A stretch of DNA of 64,000 nt from Azoarcus sp. PA01. Lineage in GTDB: Bacteria; Pseudomonadota; Gammaproteobacteria; Burkholderiales; Rhodocyclaceae. Positions within the stretch are counted from its first letter, which is position 1; each line of letters begins with the position of its first letter. The notes below the pieces were generated by a model that did no database searches, was not told the origin of the DNA, and saw only the letters and a program-made list of their open reading frames with translations. Of this stretch, positions 11,978 to 20,904 are shown piece after piece. A program made the position numbers and the translations under genes. The stretch lies in the NCBI GenBank assembly GCA_001274695.2, contig LARU01000004.1, positions 186,001 through 250,000 of the forward strand, given 5' to 3'.

Positions 11978-12553
11978 TCACGCGATGAACACCGGGTCGG
12001 AGAACACGAGTGTCCCGTCGTCGCGCATCATCAGGTTGTCGTCACTGAGAAGATCCGGCAGCACCCCGTAAGCTTCGACGAAATCCGACAGGGCTTTCAG
12101 CGCGCCGGCCAGGCTGGCGCCGAGCGCCGGTTCTTCGACTGCCAGATGATAGAGCGCGAGCCGGCCCATGTCCGCGCCGAGCTCGCTTCGTTGGGCGCAC
12201 GCGGCGCGGTAGAGTGCGGTCAGCCGTGCGGCGAGGGATGCGGCAGGCGTGTCGCCGCGCAATGGATAAAGGCGCTCCATTTCGAACAGGTGCAGCGGAA
12301 AACCCGAGCCGGCGCGGCCGATCACGCCGTGGTCGGCGAAGACGAGCGGAAAATGAATGCCGCGCGGCCGGTCGACGGCGGTGAGCAGGAAGACGTCCGC
12401 AGGCGAGCTGGCGATCTTGTACACACGTTTGCCGTCCTCGTGATCGAGCACGATGCTGTATTCGCCGCGGCCGATTTCGGCCCTGCCGGCAAGCAGTGGA
12501 TGCTGCGGCACCGGATCGGGCAGCGTGAGCGGCGGTCGCGCGGGAGCGATCAT
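11978..12553 (-). CDS. Small kinase-like (phosphotransferase-fold) protein
   Basis: A 191-residue protein I cannot assign to a named family. The N-terminal part, GRGEYSIVLDHEDGKRVYKI, resembles a glycine-rich loop followed by the ATP-anchoring lysine of protein-kinase-like folds, and the C-terminal LLSDDNLMMRDDG then LVFSDPVF resembles the catalytic-loop Asp...Asn and metal-binding Asp region. It is shorter than a canonical kinase. It lies 15 bases after fabI and just before folE, so the three are probably one transcript. Function is unknown. Confidence 0.55.
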   Translation of the reverse strand: MIAPARPPLTLPDPVPQHPLLAGRAEIGRGEYSIVLDHEDGKRVYKIASSPADVFLLTAVDRPRGIHFPLVFADHGVIGRAGSGFPLHLFEMERLYPLRGDTPAASLAARLTALYRAACAQRSELGADMGRLALYHLAVEEPALGASLAGALKALSDFVEAYGVLPDLLSDDNLMMRDDGTLVFSDPVFIA

Positions 12554-12568
12554 GCCTCGCCGCCGGCC

Positions 12569-13348
12569 TCAGGCGACGATGTTGTAGCCGGCGTCAACGA
12601 AATGCACGCCGCCGGTGATGAGTCGGGCGGCGTCGGAGACGAGAAACGCGGTCAAGGCACCGATGTCCTCCGGCGTGACGAGGCGATGCAGCGGCGAGCG
12701 CTCGACGGCTGTGGCCATCAGGCCGTCGAAACCGGCGATGCCGGAGGCCGCGCGTGTCATCAGCGGGCCGGGCGAGATCGCGTTGACGCGGATGCTTTTC
12801 GGCCCGAGTTCGTACGCCATGTACCGCGTCGCCGCCTCGAGCGCCGCCTTGCACAGTCCCATGACGCCGTAGTTGGCGATGACCTTTTCGCTGCCCAGAT
12901 AGGTCATCGTCACGAGCGAGCCGCCGCCGGATTTTTCCAGCAGCGGTTCGACCATTTTCGCAAGGCGGATGAACGAATGGGTCGATACGTCCATTGCCAT
13001 CGCGAAACCGTCGGCCGACGCATCGACGACGCGCCCGTGCAGATCGTCACGTTTCGCGAAAGCCATGCTGTGAATGGCGAAATCGAGCCTGCCGTGGGTC
13101 GCGTCGATGCGCTCGTACACCTCGCCGAGGGTTTCCGGATGCGTGACGTCCATGAGGTACGCGTCGGTGATCCCGAGGCGGTGGAGGACCGGCTCGATGA
13201 ATGCGCGGGTCTTGTCGTTCTGATACGTGACGACCAGCTTGGCCCCCGCCTCGACGCATGCTTCGGCCACTCCTGTGGAGATGGATTTCTCGTTGGCGAT
13301 GCCGGTGATCAGGCCGACCTTGCCCCCGAGATTGACCAGTGATTTCAT
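12569..13348 (-). CDS. fabI: Enoyl-[acyl-carrier-protein] reductase (NADH) FabI
   Basis: Performs the last reduction of each fatty-acid elongation cycle. The 259-residue SDR-type protein has GLITGIANEKSIS at the nucleotide site and active-site Tyr150, Tyr160 and Lys167 in the FabI Y-x6-Y...Y-x6-K arrangement (NYGVMGLCKAAL). The substrate loop ISPGPLMTRAASGI is standard. The ATG at 13348 has GGAG 5 bases upstream; an upstream in-frame start is less likely. The sequence is clearly FabI rather than FabL or FabV, but whether it is the only enoyl reductase is not visible here. Confidence 0.92.
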   Translation of the reverse strand: MKSLVNLGGKVGLITGIANEKSISTGVAEACVEAGAKLVVTYQNDKTRAFIEPVLHRLGITDAYLMDVTHPETLGEVYERIDATHGRLDFAIHSMAFAKRDDLHGRVVDASADGFAMAMDVSTHSFIRLAKMVEPLLEKSGGGSLVTMTYLGSEKVIANYGVMGLCKAALEAATRYMAYELGPKSIRVNAISPGPLMTRAASGIAGFDGLMATAVERSPLHRLVTPEDIGALTAFLVSDAARLITGGVHFVDAGYNIVA

Positions 13349-13499
13349 GAAAACTCCGTATTGAAGCAAGTTGGTGTACTGCGGCAAGACAACCGCGAAT
13401 GATTTCGGACGGGTTCTTGCGTGTTTCTATTCAGAGGCTTGCGATAAATGCCGCAACGCAGCATGCTACCACCGCAGGCACCTCCGAGATCGGACAACA

Positions 13500-14000
13500 A
13501 TGACCGAGACATCCTACATTTTCCTCGACTTCGACGGCGTGACCCATCCCTGGGGCGAAGTCGAGGATTTCCGCTGCCTGCCGCTGATCGAAGCCGTGCT
13601 GCGTGATTATGACGAGGCGCGCGTGGTCATCGCTTCGGACTGGCGCATGCTGTTTTCACTGTCGAAACTCGTCGGCCGCTTCGCTGAGGACATCCGCCCG
13701 CGTGTTGTCGGCGCGACGCCGCAGATGATTCCGAAACACGGCGCCGAACTGCATGGATTGCGCGAGCGCGAAGCGATGGCGTGGCTGGCGCAACATGTCG
13801 TGGACGTGGCGCGGACGGCGTGGTGCGCGCTGGACGACGCACCCGGCAACTGGCTGACGCGCTCGCGGCTGTTGCTGACCGACTTCAAGAGCGGATTCAC
13901 CGCAGAGGATGCCGTCGCGCTGCGCCGCAAGCTCGACGGCTTTCGCGCGGGCCGCTCGCTTCCGGCACCTCGGCCGTCTTCGTTCTTGCGCCGCGCCTGA
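13500..14000 (+). CDS. HAD-like domain protein (Swiss-army-knife HAD type)
   Basis: A 166-residue protein with an N-terminal HAD motif I, FLDFDGVTHP, followed by VIASDWR (motif II-like Ser) and later WCALDDAP (motif IV-like DD). This combination matches small HAD proteins described as HAD domains of Swiss-army-knife RNA-repair proteins. Those are hydrolases or phosphatases of unknown substrate. The ATG at 13500 follows GAGATCGG. It is divergent from fabI. The function is not established. Confidence 0.6.
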   Translation: MTETSYIFLDFDGVTHPWGEVEDFRCLPLIEAVLRDYDEARVVIASDWRMLFSLSKLVGRFAEDIRPRVVGATPQMIPKHGAELHGLREREAMAWLAQHVVDVARTAWCALDDAPGNWLTRSRLLLTDFKSGFTAEDAVALRRKLDGFRAGRSLPAPRPSSFLRRA

Positions 14001-14036
14001 GCTTCATGCGGCTCCGCAGGTGCGTTCAGGTCGCTC

Positions 14037-15029
14037 TCATGTCGACCAGAGCGGCGGCTCGTCCATCAGCGGGATCTGCTCGCGCAGTTCCAGGATGCGA
14101 TCCTGCCAGTAGCGCTGCGTGTTGAACCACGGGAAGGCCGCGGGAAACGCGGGATCGTCCCAGCGACGGGCGATCCACGCCGAATAGTGGATCAGGCGCA
14201 GCGTGCGCAGCGCCTCGATCAGATGCAGCTCGCGCAGCGAAAAATCGTGAAAGTCTTCGTAGCCGGCGAGCACGTCGCCGAGCTGGCGGCTCATGTCCGC
14301 GCGCGTGCCCGACAGCAGCATCCACAGGTCCTGCACCGCCGGACCCATGCGGCTGTCGTCGAAGTCGACGAACTGCGGGCCGGGTGTCGGCGGCGACTCG
14401 CTCCACAGCACATTGCCCCCATGGCAGTCGCCGTGCAGCCGGATCGGGGAGAACGCCCCTGCGCGGTCGAAGCAGCGTCGCACGCCGTCGAGTGCCTGCT
14501 CGACGGTGCTGCGCCACGCCGGCAGCAGGTCGTCGGGAATGAAACCGTGGGCGAGCAGCCAGTCGCGCGGTTCTTCGCCGAAACTCGCGATGTCGAGCGT
14601 CGGTCGCGCATGGTAGGGCGCCAACGCGCCGACGGCGTGGATGCGGCCGAGGAAGCGCCCCATCCATTCGAGCGTTGCCGCATCGGACAGCTCCGGCGCG
14701 CGCCCGCCGACCCGCGGAAACACGGCGAAGCGCAGGTCCGCGTGATGATGCAGCGTCGCGTTGCGCAGCGCGAGGGGGGCGACGACCGGGATCTCGCGCT
14801 CGGCCAGTTCGGCGACGAAGCGGTGTTCCTCGCCGATCGCCTCGTCCGGCCAGCGCCCCGGCCGGTAGAACTTGACGACCACCATCGGGCCGTCTTCGAT
14901 GCCGGCCTGATAGACGCGATTCTCGTAGCTGTTGAGCGTGAGCAGACGCCCGTCAGGCATCAGCCCGACGCTGTCGAGCGCGTCGAGGATCCGGTCCGGA
15001 GTGAGACTTTCGAACGGCGGTGTGGCCAT
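14037..15029 (-). CDS. srkA: Stress-response serine/threonine kinase SrkA (YihE) family
   Basis: A 330-residue choline-kinase/APH-fold protein, close in length to E. coli SrkA (328). Visible elements are LNSYENRVYQ (nucleotide loop), VVVKFYRPGRW with the ATP-binding Lys, the catalytic loop LHGDCHGGNVLW, and the metal-binding FVDFDDSRMGP. SrkA-type kinases counter cell death under oxidative or envelope stress, but their substrates are poorly defined. The ATG at 15029 matches the family start MATPPFESLTPD; the upstream in-frame ATG adds atypical sequence. Confidence 0.9.
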   Translation of the reverse strand: MATPPFESLTPDRILDALDSVGLMPDGRLLTLNSYENRVYQAGIEDGPMVVVKFYRPGRWPDEAIGEEHRFVAELAEREIPVVAPLALRNATLHHHADLRFAVFPRVGGRAPELSDAATLEWMGRFLGRIHAVGALAPYHARPTLDIASFGEEPRDWLLAHGFIPDDLLPAWRSTVEQALDGVRRCFDRAGAFSPIRLHGDCHGGNVLWSESPPTPGPQFVDFDDSRMGPAVQDLWMLLSGTRADMSRQLGDVLAGYEDFHDFSLRELHLIEALRTLRLIHYSAWIARRWDDPAFPAAFPWFNTQRYWQDRILELREQIPLMDEPPLWST

Positions 15030-15193
15030 GAGTCGGCAGGCCTTCGGGCGAGGGGCGGCCGTCCATTTTCGCAGGAATCGGGCAGCGCACAAGGGCGAAG
15101 GCGTTTCCCGGTGTCCGTCCGCGGGCGATCCTTGTCCCGGCGCATTTGCCGGACGCAGCTGCGGGCTTCACAATGGCGCCCTTTTCCCGGACC

Positions 15194-15988
15194 ATGCGCA
15201 TGACTTCCGATCCATCGGCTTCTCCCTCGCCCATTCCGGCCGACGCGCTCGCGGCGCTCGCGCGGCCGGAAGTGCAAAAACTGGCTGCGCGAATGGCGCA
15301 GGACGGGTTCGCGCAGGCTTTCCGGCTGACGCTCGATGAAGATGACGAGGGGCGCGTGCGGGGCGTCGAAGCGCTCGCGTCGGCGCTGCGCAACTGGGGC
15401 GCCGCGGGCGAGAGCGCCGCCCCATGCAGCCTGCGCCTCGCGCTGGTCGTCGCCGGTCTCGACCAGTGGGGCGTCGCGTACAGCCAGGCTTTCGGCCTGG
15501 CGGCGATCCCCGGCCTGTCCGAACTCGTCGGTGCAGTGCGCACCGGCCTCGATCCGCAGCAGGAGGCGCGGTTTCACCAGCAGTTCGCCGCGATCGATGC
15601 GGCCGAAGGCAACGCGATCGACTTCAAGATCGAATTGCGCCGCGGCATTCACCTCGCGCTGTGGCACGCGATGATCGCCGGCGACGAGCGCGAACAGGCG
15701 AAAGCGATCCTCGCGCACCTCGCAGGCATGATGTTCGCGTTGATCCGGGCGATGCCGGAGCTCGGCTGGCGCCTCGTTGCGGACGCGCTCGCCCATATCC
15801 AGATCCGCTGCGTCGCCGAAGGCCTCGCCGCGGACGGGCTGGCGCGGGAAATGAACGAGGCACTGTTCGCCGCGCTTGCCGCCGCACTGCCGGCGCCGCA
15901 GCACGACCGCATCATGGCCCACTCGGCGCAGGCCGTGCTCGCGTGGCAACAGGCGCGGCGCACTCCGCCCGCCGGGCCCGTGCACTGA
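15194..15988 (+). CDS. Uncharacterised alpha-helical protein
   Basis: A 264-residue protein I do not recognise. It is rich in Ala and predicted helices with no signal peptide or membrane segment. Conserved-looking stretches include LDQWGVAYSQAFGLAAIPGLSEL and AIDFKIELRRGIHLALWHAM. It ends 14 bases before the YaeQ gene on the same strand, so they are probably co-transcribed. Codon use matches its neighbours, so it is likely a real gene. The start could be any of the ATGs at 15173, 15194 or 15200. Confidence 0.6.
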   Translation: MRMTSDPSASPSPIPADALAALARPEVQKLAARMAQDGFAQAFRLTLDEDDEGRVRGVEALASALRNWGAAGESAAPCSLRLALVVAGLDQWGVAYSQAFGLAAIPGLSELVGAVRTGLDPQQEARFHQQFAAIDAAEGNAIDFKIELRRGIHLALWHAMIAGDEREQAKAILAHLAGMMFALIRAMPELGWRLVADALAHIQIRCVAEGLAADGLAREMNEALFAALAAALPAPQHDRIMAHSAQAVLAWQQARRTPPAGPVH

Positions 15989-16002
15989 CCGGGGTCCGGG
16001 CG

Positions 16003-16542
16003 ATGGCGCTGAAGGCAACGATTTTCAAAGTCGAATTGACGATTGCGGACATGGACCGCAACTACTACGCCGATCACGGTTTCACGATCGCGCGCCATCC
16101 GTCCGAAACCGACGAGCGGATGATGGTGCGCATCCTCGCGTTCGCGCTGTATGCCGATCCGGCGCTCGCATTCGGCAAGGGGCTGTGCGTCGAGGACGAG
16201 CCGGACGTGTGGCAGCGGGATCTGACCGGCGCGATCGAGCGCTGGATCGACGTCGGCCAGCCCGACGAAAAATGGATCCGCAAAGCCTGCGGTCGGGCCC
16301 GCGAAACCGTCGTCGTCAGCTACGGCCGGGCGGCGGACATCTGGTGGAACGGCGTTCGCGACAAGCTCGCGCGGCAGTCGAACCTGACGGTATGGAATCT
16401 TCCTCCCGACGTGGCGCCCGCGCTCGCCGCGCTGACCGCGCGCAGCATGCGGTTGCAATGCACCCGGCAGGACGGCCAGGTGTGGATCACCGACGGCCGG
16501 CAGACGGTGCTCGTCGAGCCGGAACGCAGGATGGGCGCGTAA
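16003..16542 (+). CDS. yaeQ: YaeQ family protein
   Basis: A 179-residue protein with the YaeQ hallmarks MALKATIFKVELTIADMDRNYY at the start and DLTGAIERWIDVGQPDEKWIRKACG in the middle. YaeQ has a PD-(D/E)XK nuclease-like fold; its role is unclear, although the E. coli protein was reported to compensate for loss of RfaH in haemolysin expression. The ATG at 16003 gives the standard family N-terminus. Confidence 0.9.
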   Translation: MALKATIFKVELTIADMDRNYYADHGFTIARHPSETDERMMVRILAFALYADPALAFGKGLCVEDEPDVWQRDLTGAIERWIDVGQPDEKWIRKACGRARETVVVSYGRAADIWWNGVRDKLARQSNLTVWNLPPDVAPALAALTARSMRLQCTRQDGQVWITDGRQTVLVEPERRMGA

Positions 16543-16616
16543 GGATCGCCGCCGTGCCGGGAGCGCGACGGCCGCTGTCCGGCTGAACCGGAAGGTTTCC
16601 GCCGGCCGCGCCGATT

Positions 16617-16672
16617 CACCGGGACTCCACTTTCTCACCGGGACTCCACTTTCTCACCGGGACTCCACTTTC
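16617..16672. repeat. 19-bp direct repeat, almost three tandem copies
   Basis: The unit CACCGGGACTCCACTTTCT occurs at 16617-16635 and 16636-16654, with 18 of 19 bases again at 16655-16672. It lies between yaeQ and the outer-membrane-protein gene. The copies are identical, suggesting recent duplication or constraint. It could be a multi-site regulator box or a remnant of a mobile-element end with multiple terminal repeats; neither is proven. Confidence 0.9.
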
Positions 16673-16717
16673 GACGCTCCTTCGTGGTATTTTGAATGCA
16701 TGCGAAGGAGAATCGTC

Positions 16718-17731
16718 ATGAGGCCCTGCTTCCTGCTGCTCCCGCTCATTGGATATGCCGCCCTGGTGCCGGCCGCCGAGCCCGGCGATCCTGCCCATTC
16801 TCCCGCTGCGCCGCCGCCCCTGGCTGTCGATACGCAGGACCCGCATGCCCCGCCGGCCGCAATGCCGGGGGATGACGAGAGCGTGATGGAGCAGGGACGG
16901 CGACGTGTGCGCGCGCTCACCGAAGGGGTCGCGCGCACCGTCGATGGCTGGTTCGGCGACATCCCGTTCGAGGAGGGCGGCAAGGTGTCCGGCAGCATGC
17001 GCTTCGACTTTCTCGCACGACAGGACGAAGGCCTGGAGAACAATTTTCGCTTTCGCGTGCGCGTCGACCTGCCGAACGTCAAGCGCCTGGGCTATTTGTT
17101 CATCGGCCAGGACAACGAGCAGGAGGAAGTCAGCGACCAGCCGGAAACGTTCAGGCGTCAACACCAGCTGCTGAGCGAAAGCCGTCGCGACGACCAGTCC
17201 TTCTTTGCCGGCGTCGGCTATGCGCTGCGCGAGTTCCTCGAATTCCGCGCCGGCTTTCGCGGTGGCGTCGATGACGTGTATGCGCAGGCGCGCTACAAGA
17301 AGTTGTGGCGTTTCTCCGAGCGGGACGTGTTCGGTCTGCGCGAGACGATCTTCTGGCGATCGGACGACGGCTTTGGCTCGACGCTCGCGCTCAATTACGA
17401 CCATACCTATTCGCCATCGTGGTCTTTCCGCTGGCAGGCGGCCGGAACGATCTCCGAGGAGACCTCCGGGCTGCGGTGGGGGAACAGCTTCGGGATGTTC
17501 AAGGCCTACCCGAATCTGCGCGAGTCTGCACTGGAAGTGCTCGTCAACGGCGAGACGGACCGGCGGGTGGGGGTCGGGGAATACGGCATCCGCGCGACCT
17601 GGCGGCAACCGATCTACCGCGACTGGACGTTCATCGAGCTGAGCGCCGGCCACTTCTGGCCGCAGCACGACGACGATCCGGAACGCAGGCGCAGCTGGGC
17701 GGCAGGACTGATGGTCGAAGCGCTGTTCTGA
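16718..17731 (+). CDS. Probable outer-membrane beta-barrel protein, uncharacterised
   Basis: A 337-residue secreted protein: signal peptide MRPCFLLLPLIGYAALVPAAE, a Pro/Ala-rich linker, then alternating polar/aromatic strands (for example MRFDFLARQDEGLENNFRFRVRVDLPN and TLALNYDHTYSPSWSFRWQAAG) ending in a terminal Phe (MVEALF), as is usual for barrels folded by BamA. I know no named function. The ATG at 16718 is chosen because AAGGAG at 16705-16710 is 7 bases upstream; ATGs further upstream overlap that site. The 19-bp triple repeat lies 46 bases before the start and could affect its expression. Confidence 0.65.
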   Translation: MRPCFLLLPLIGYAALVPAAEPGDPAHSPAAPPPLAVDTQDPHAPPAAMPGDDESVMEQGRRRVRALTEGVARTVDGWFGDIPFEEGGKVSGSMRFDFLARQDEGLENNFRFRVRVDLPNVKRLGYLFIGQDNEQEEVSDQPETFRRQHQLLSESRRDDQSFFAGVGYALREFLEFRAGFRGGVDDVYAQARYKKLWRFSERDVFGLRETIFWRSDDGFGSTLALNYDHTYSPSWSFRWQAAGTISEETSGLRWGNSFGMFKAYPNLRESALEVLVNGETDRRVGVGEYGIRATWRQPIYRDWTFIELSAGHFWPQHDDDPERRRSWAAGLMVEALF

Positions 17732-17906
17732 TCGCCGCGGGAAAATGGCTTAGCCGTTCCGGCCCCGCGACGGGGCACGAGAACTCGCGACGGCTCGGCG
17801 TTTTCGGGAAAAGCGACATTTTCGCGACGCTTTTGCGGGCCGGAAGGGGGGCGTAGCGGCGCCGGGGAACGGGGTCGGCGACGGCGCGGCTTCGAGGGGG
17901 CAGTAC

Positions 17907-19205
17907 GTGAGTGTCACGAATCAGATTCTTGTCATTGCGCTGCTGATCGGGATCAGCGCGTTCTTTTCGATCGCGGAAATTTCGCTCGCCGCTTCGCGCA
18001 AGATCAAGTTGCGCCTGATGGCCCAGCAGGGCAATGCGGTCGCCGAGCGCGTGCTCGCGCTGCAGGAGAATCCGGGTCATTTTTTCACGGTCGTGCAGAT
18101 CGGGCAGAATGCGGTGGCGATCCTCGGCGGCATCGTCGGCGAATCGACGCTGTCACCGGCGGTCGCGCAACTGATCGGCGTGGTCTACGACGGGCCGATG
18201 CTCGAATCGGTGAGCTTTGTTTTGTCGTTCGTCATCGTCACTTCGCTTTTCGTGCTGTTCTCCGATCTCGTGCCCAAGCGCCTCGGCATGACTTCGCCCG
18301 AACGTGTCGCGACCGCGGTCGTCGCGCCGATGCGTTTCTGCGTGCTCGCGTTCGCGCCGCTGGTGTGGTTCTTCGATGGCCTCGCGAATGTGCTGTTTCG
18401 CTTGTTCAAGCTGCCGAACGTGCGTACCGAGAACATCACCTCCGCCGAGATCGTCGCGATGGTCGACGTCGGGGCGCAGACCGGCGCGCTGCTCAAGCAG
18501 GAGCGCCAGCTGATCGTGAACGTCTTCGAGCTCGATTCGCGCACCGTGCCGTCGGCGATGACGAACCGTGAGAGCATCGTCTATTTCACGCTGAACGAGA
18601 CCGAGGACAGCATCCGCGGCAAGCTCGTCGCGCAGACGCATGCGAAATTTCCGGTGTGCGAGAGCACGATCGACACGGTCGTCGGCTACGTCGACTCGAA
18701 GGACATTTTCGCGCGCATCCTGTCCGGGCAGAAGCTGTCGCTGCGCGCCGATCCGGTCGTGCGCAACGCGCTGGTGATCCCCGACACGCTGACGCTGTTC
18801 GAGGCGCTGGAGCGTTTTCGCGCCGCGCGCGAGGACTTCGCGATGATCGTCAACGAATATGCGCTGATCGTCGGCCTGCTGACGCTGCAGGACATCATGA
18901 ATACCGTCATGGGCGAGCTCGGCAGCGCGTTTCAGGAGGAGCTGATCGTCAAGCGTGACGAAGGCTCGTGGCTGATCGACGGCATCACGCCGATCGAAGA
19001 CGTGATGCAGGCACTCGGCATCACTGAATTCGTCGGCCACGAGAATTACGAGACGATCGCCGGCTTCATGATGTACATGCTGCGCAAAGTGCCGAAGCGG
19101 ACCGATTCGGTGAGCTATCGCGACTACAAGTTCGAGGTCGTCGACATCGACAATTACCGCATCGACCAGCTGCTGGTCACGCGCGCGCCGGCGGCGAAGG
19201 AGTGA
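17907..19205 (+). CDS. CNNM/HlyC-CorC family membrane protein (PaeA/YtfL-like)
   Basis: A 432-residue protein with the DUF21/CNNM transmembrane domain (about residues 1-190, including AFFSIAEISLAASRK), a cytoplasmic CBS-domain pair (about 205-335) and a C-terminal CorC_HlyC domain. E. coli PaeA (YtfL) is a polyamine exporter of this architecture; other members affect magnesium or cobalt resistance. Substrate is therefore uncertain. The start is GTG at 17907. It is convergent with the aldehyde dehydrogenase gene, with a REP-like palindrome between them. Confidence 0.85.
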   Translation: MSVTNQILVIALLIGISAFFSIAEISLAASRKIKLRLMAQQGNAVAERVLALQENPGHFFTVVQIGQNAVAILGGIVGESTLSPAVAQLIGVVYDGPMLESVSFVLSFVIVTSLFVLFSDLVPKRLGMTSPERVATAVVAPMRFCVLAFAPLVWFFDGLANVLFRLFKLPNVRTENITSAEIVAMVDVGAQTGALLKQERQLIVNVFELDSRTVPSAMTNRESIVYFTLNETEDSIRGKLVAQTHAKFPVCESTIDTVVGYVDSKDIFARILSGQKLSLRADPVVRNALVIPDTLTLFEALERFRAAREDFAMIVNEYALIVGLLTLQDIMNTVMGELGSAFQEELIVKRDEGSWLIDGITPIEDVMQALGITEFVGHENYETIAGFMMYMLRKVPKRTDSVSYRDYKFEVVDIDNYRIDQLLVTRAPAAKE

Positions 19206-19229
19206 CGGAGCGCGGCGTCGTTATTACGT

Positions 19230-19317
19230 GGCAACCAAATACCGTTCGGGCTGAGCTTGTCGAAGCCCTGCCACCGCCCTTCGACGGGTTCAGGGCGAAC
19301 GGATGTATTCGATTGCC
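19230..19317. repeat. REP-like palindromic element, copy 1
   Basis: The core 19242-19302 begins CCGTTCGGGCTGAGC and ends GGGCGAACGG; its 24-base arms pair at 19 positions. Outer arms GGCAACCAAATAC (left) and GTATTCGATTGCC (right) extend the palindrome. Copies 2 (37458) and 3 (48633) share the core. It lies between convergent genes and could also act as a bidirectional transcription stop. Confidence 0.85.
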
Positions 19318-19327
19318 GGTTTAATAG

Positions 19328-20833
19328 TCAGTCGTCGAGCTCGAAGCGGATCCCCTGGGCCAGCGGCAGCGCGCCGGAGTAGTTGATCGTGCAGGTCGCG
19401 CGCCGCATGTAGGCTTTCCACGCATCCGAGCCGGATTCCCGGCCGCCGCCGGTGTCTTTTTCACCGCCGAACGCGCCGCCGATCTCGGCGCCCGACGGCC
19501 CGATGTTCACGTTCGCGATGCCGCAGTCGCTGCCGGTCGCGGACAGGAAGCGCTCGGATTCGGTCAGGTCCCGCGTGAAGATCGATGACGCGAGCCCTTG
19601 CGGCACGTCGTTGTGCAGCGCGATCGCCTCGCCCAGCGTGCGATAGCGCAGGACATACAGGATCGGCGCGAAAGTCTCGGCTTTCACGAGCGCAGTCTGC
19701 TCCGGCATTTCGACGAGCGCGGGGCGGCGATAGCACGCGTCCTCGCATCCCGGCACGCTGACCGCCTCGCCGCCGCACACCGTGCCGCCCGCGGCTCGCG
19801 CCTGGCCAAGCGCCCGGTCCATTTTTGCACCCGCTGCGGCATCGATCAGCGGCCCGACGAGCGTCGCCGGATCGAGCGGATTGCCGACCGTGATCCGTCC
19901 CCACGCGGTGCGCAGGCGCTCGCGCAGCGCATCGGCGATCGATTCATGCACGATCAGCCGGCGCAGGCTCGTGCAGCGCTGGCCGGCGGTGCCGGCGGCA
20001 GCGAACAGGATCGCGCGTTCGGCAAGCGTCAGGTCGGCGCTCGGGCAGACGATCGCAGCGTTGTTGCCGCCCAGTTCGAGGATCGAGCGGCCGAGCCGGG
20101 CTGCGACGCGCGGCGCGAGCGCCTTGCCCATCTCGGTCGAACCGGTCGCCGAGAGGACCGCGATGCGCCGGTCGTCGGCGAGCAGGGTCGCGAGCTCGTT
20201 GCCGCCGACCAGCACTTCGAGCAGGCCTTGCGGCAGCTCGTCGAATTCCGCGCGCAGCGAATCGAACAGCGCTGCACACGCGAGGGCCGTGAGCGGCGTT
20301 CGCGGTGACGGTTTCCACACCACGCTGTCGCCGCACACCCACGCCAGCGCCGCGTTCCACGCCCACACCGCGGCGGGGAAGTTGAATGCCGAGACGACGC
20401 CGACGACCCCTGCCGGGTGCCACTGCTCGATCATGCGGTGGCCGGGGCGCTCGCTCGCGATCGTCAAGCCGTGGAGTTGTCGGGACAGGCCGCCGGCGAA
20501 GTCGCAGATGTCGATCATCTCCTGCACTTCGCCGAGGCCTTCCTGGCGGATCTTGCCGGCTTCGATCGACACGAGCTCGCCGAGATCGGCCTTGTGCCGG
20601 CGCAACAGGTTGCCATACTGCCGCACCACTTCGCCGCGCCGCGGTGGCGGTACGTCGCGCCAAGCGAAAAAAGCCTGCTGCGCGCGATCGAGCGCGACGC
20701 CGGCGTGCGCAGGCGTATGCGGTGCAAGCCGCGCGATGATTTGTGCATCGATCGGGCTGCGTACCGGCAGCTCGCCGCATTCGAGCTCGTCCGTCGCGAC
20801 GCCGAGTCGCGCGAGCAAGGGGGTGACGTCCAT
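19328..20833 (-). CDS. amaB: Aldehyde dehydrogenase, ALDH7 type (probable alpha-aminoadipic semialdehyde / piperideine-6-carboxylate dehydrogenase)
   Basis: A 501-residue NAD(P)-dependent dehydrogenase. The catalytic Cys is in GTAGQRCTSLRRL, the general-base Glu in LELGGNNA, and the cofactor loop in SATGSTEMG. The C-terminal FGGEKDTGGGRESGSDAWK is characteristic of the ALDH7/AmaB branch, which oxidises alpha-aminoadipic semialdehyde in lysine breakdown. No other lysine-catabolic gene is adjacent, so the symbol rests on sequence character only. The ATG at 20833 gives the family start; the longer upstream frame is unlikely. Confidence 0.85.
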   Translation of the reverse strand: MDVTPLLARLGVATDELECGELPVRSPIDAQIIARLAPHTPAHAGVALDRAQQAFFAWRDVPPPRRGEVVRQYGNLLRRHKADLGELVSIEAGKIRQEGLGEVQEMIDICDFAGGLSRQLHGLTIASERPGHRMIEQWHPAGVVGVVSAFNFPAAVWAWNAALAWVCGDSVVWKPSPRTPLTALACAALFDSLRAEFDELPQGLLEVLVGGNELATLLADDRRIAVLSATGSTEMGKALAPRVAARLGRSILELGGNNAAIVCPSADLTLAERAILFAAAGTAGQRCTSLRRLIVHESIADALRERLRTAWGRITVGNPLDPATLVGPLIDAAAGAKMDRALGQARAAGGTVCGGEAVSVPGCEDACYRRPALVEMPEQTALVKAETFAPILYVLRYRTLGEAIALHNDVPQGLASSIFTRDLTESERFLSATGSDCGIANVNIGPSGAEIGGAFGGEKDTGGGRESGSDAWKAYMRRATCTINYSGALPLAQGIRFELDD

Positions 20834-20904
20834 GGCCGATGCCTCCACGCTGGATACGTGGAGTGGACGCCCGGCCGAGCGGAATGTTCTATCCGTTCGG
20901 GATT

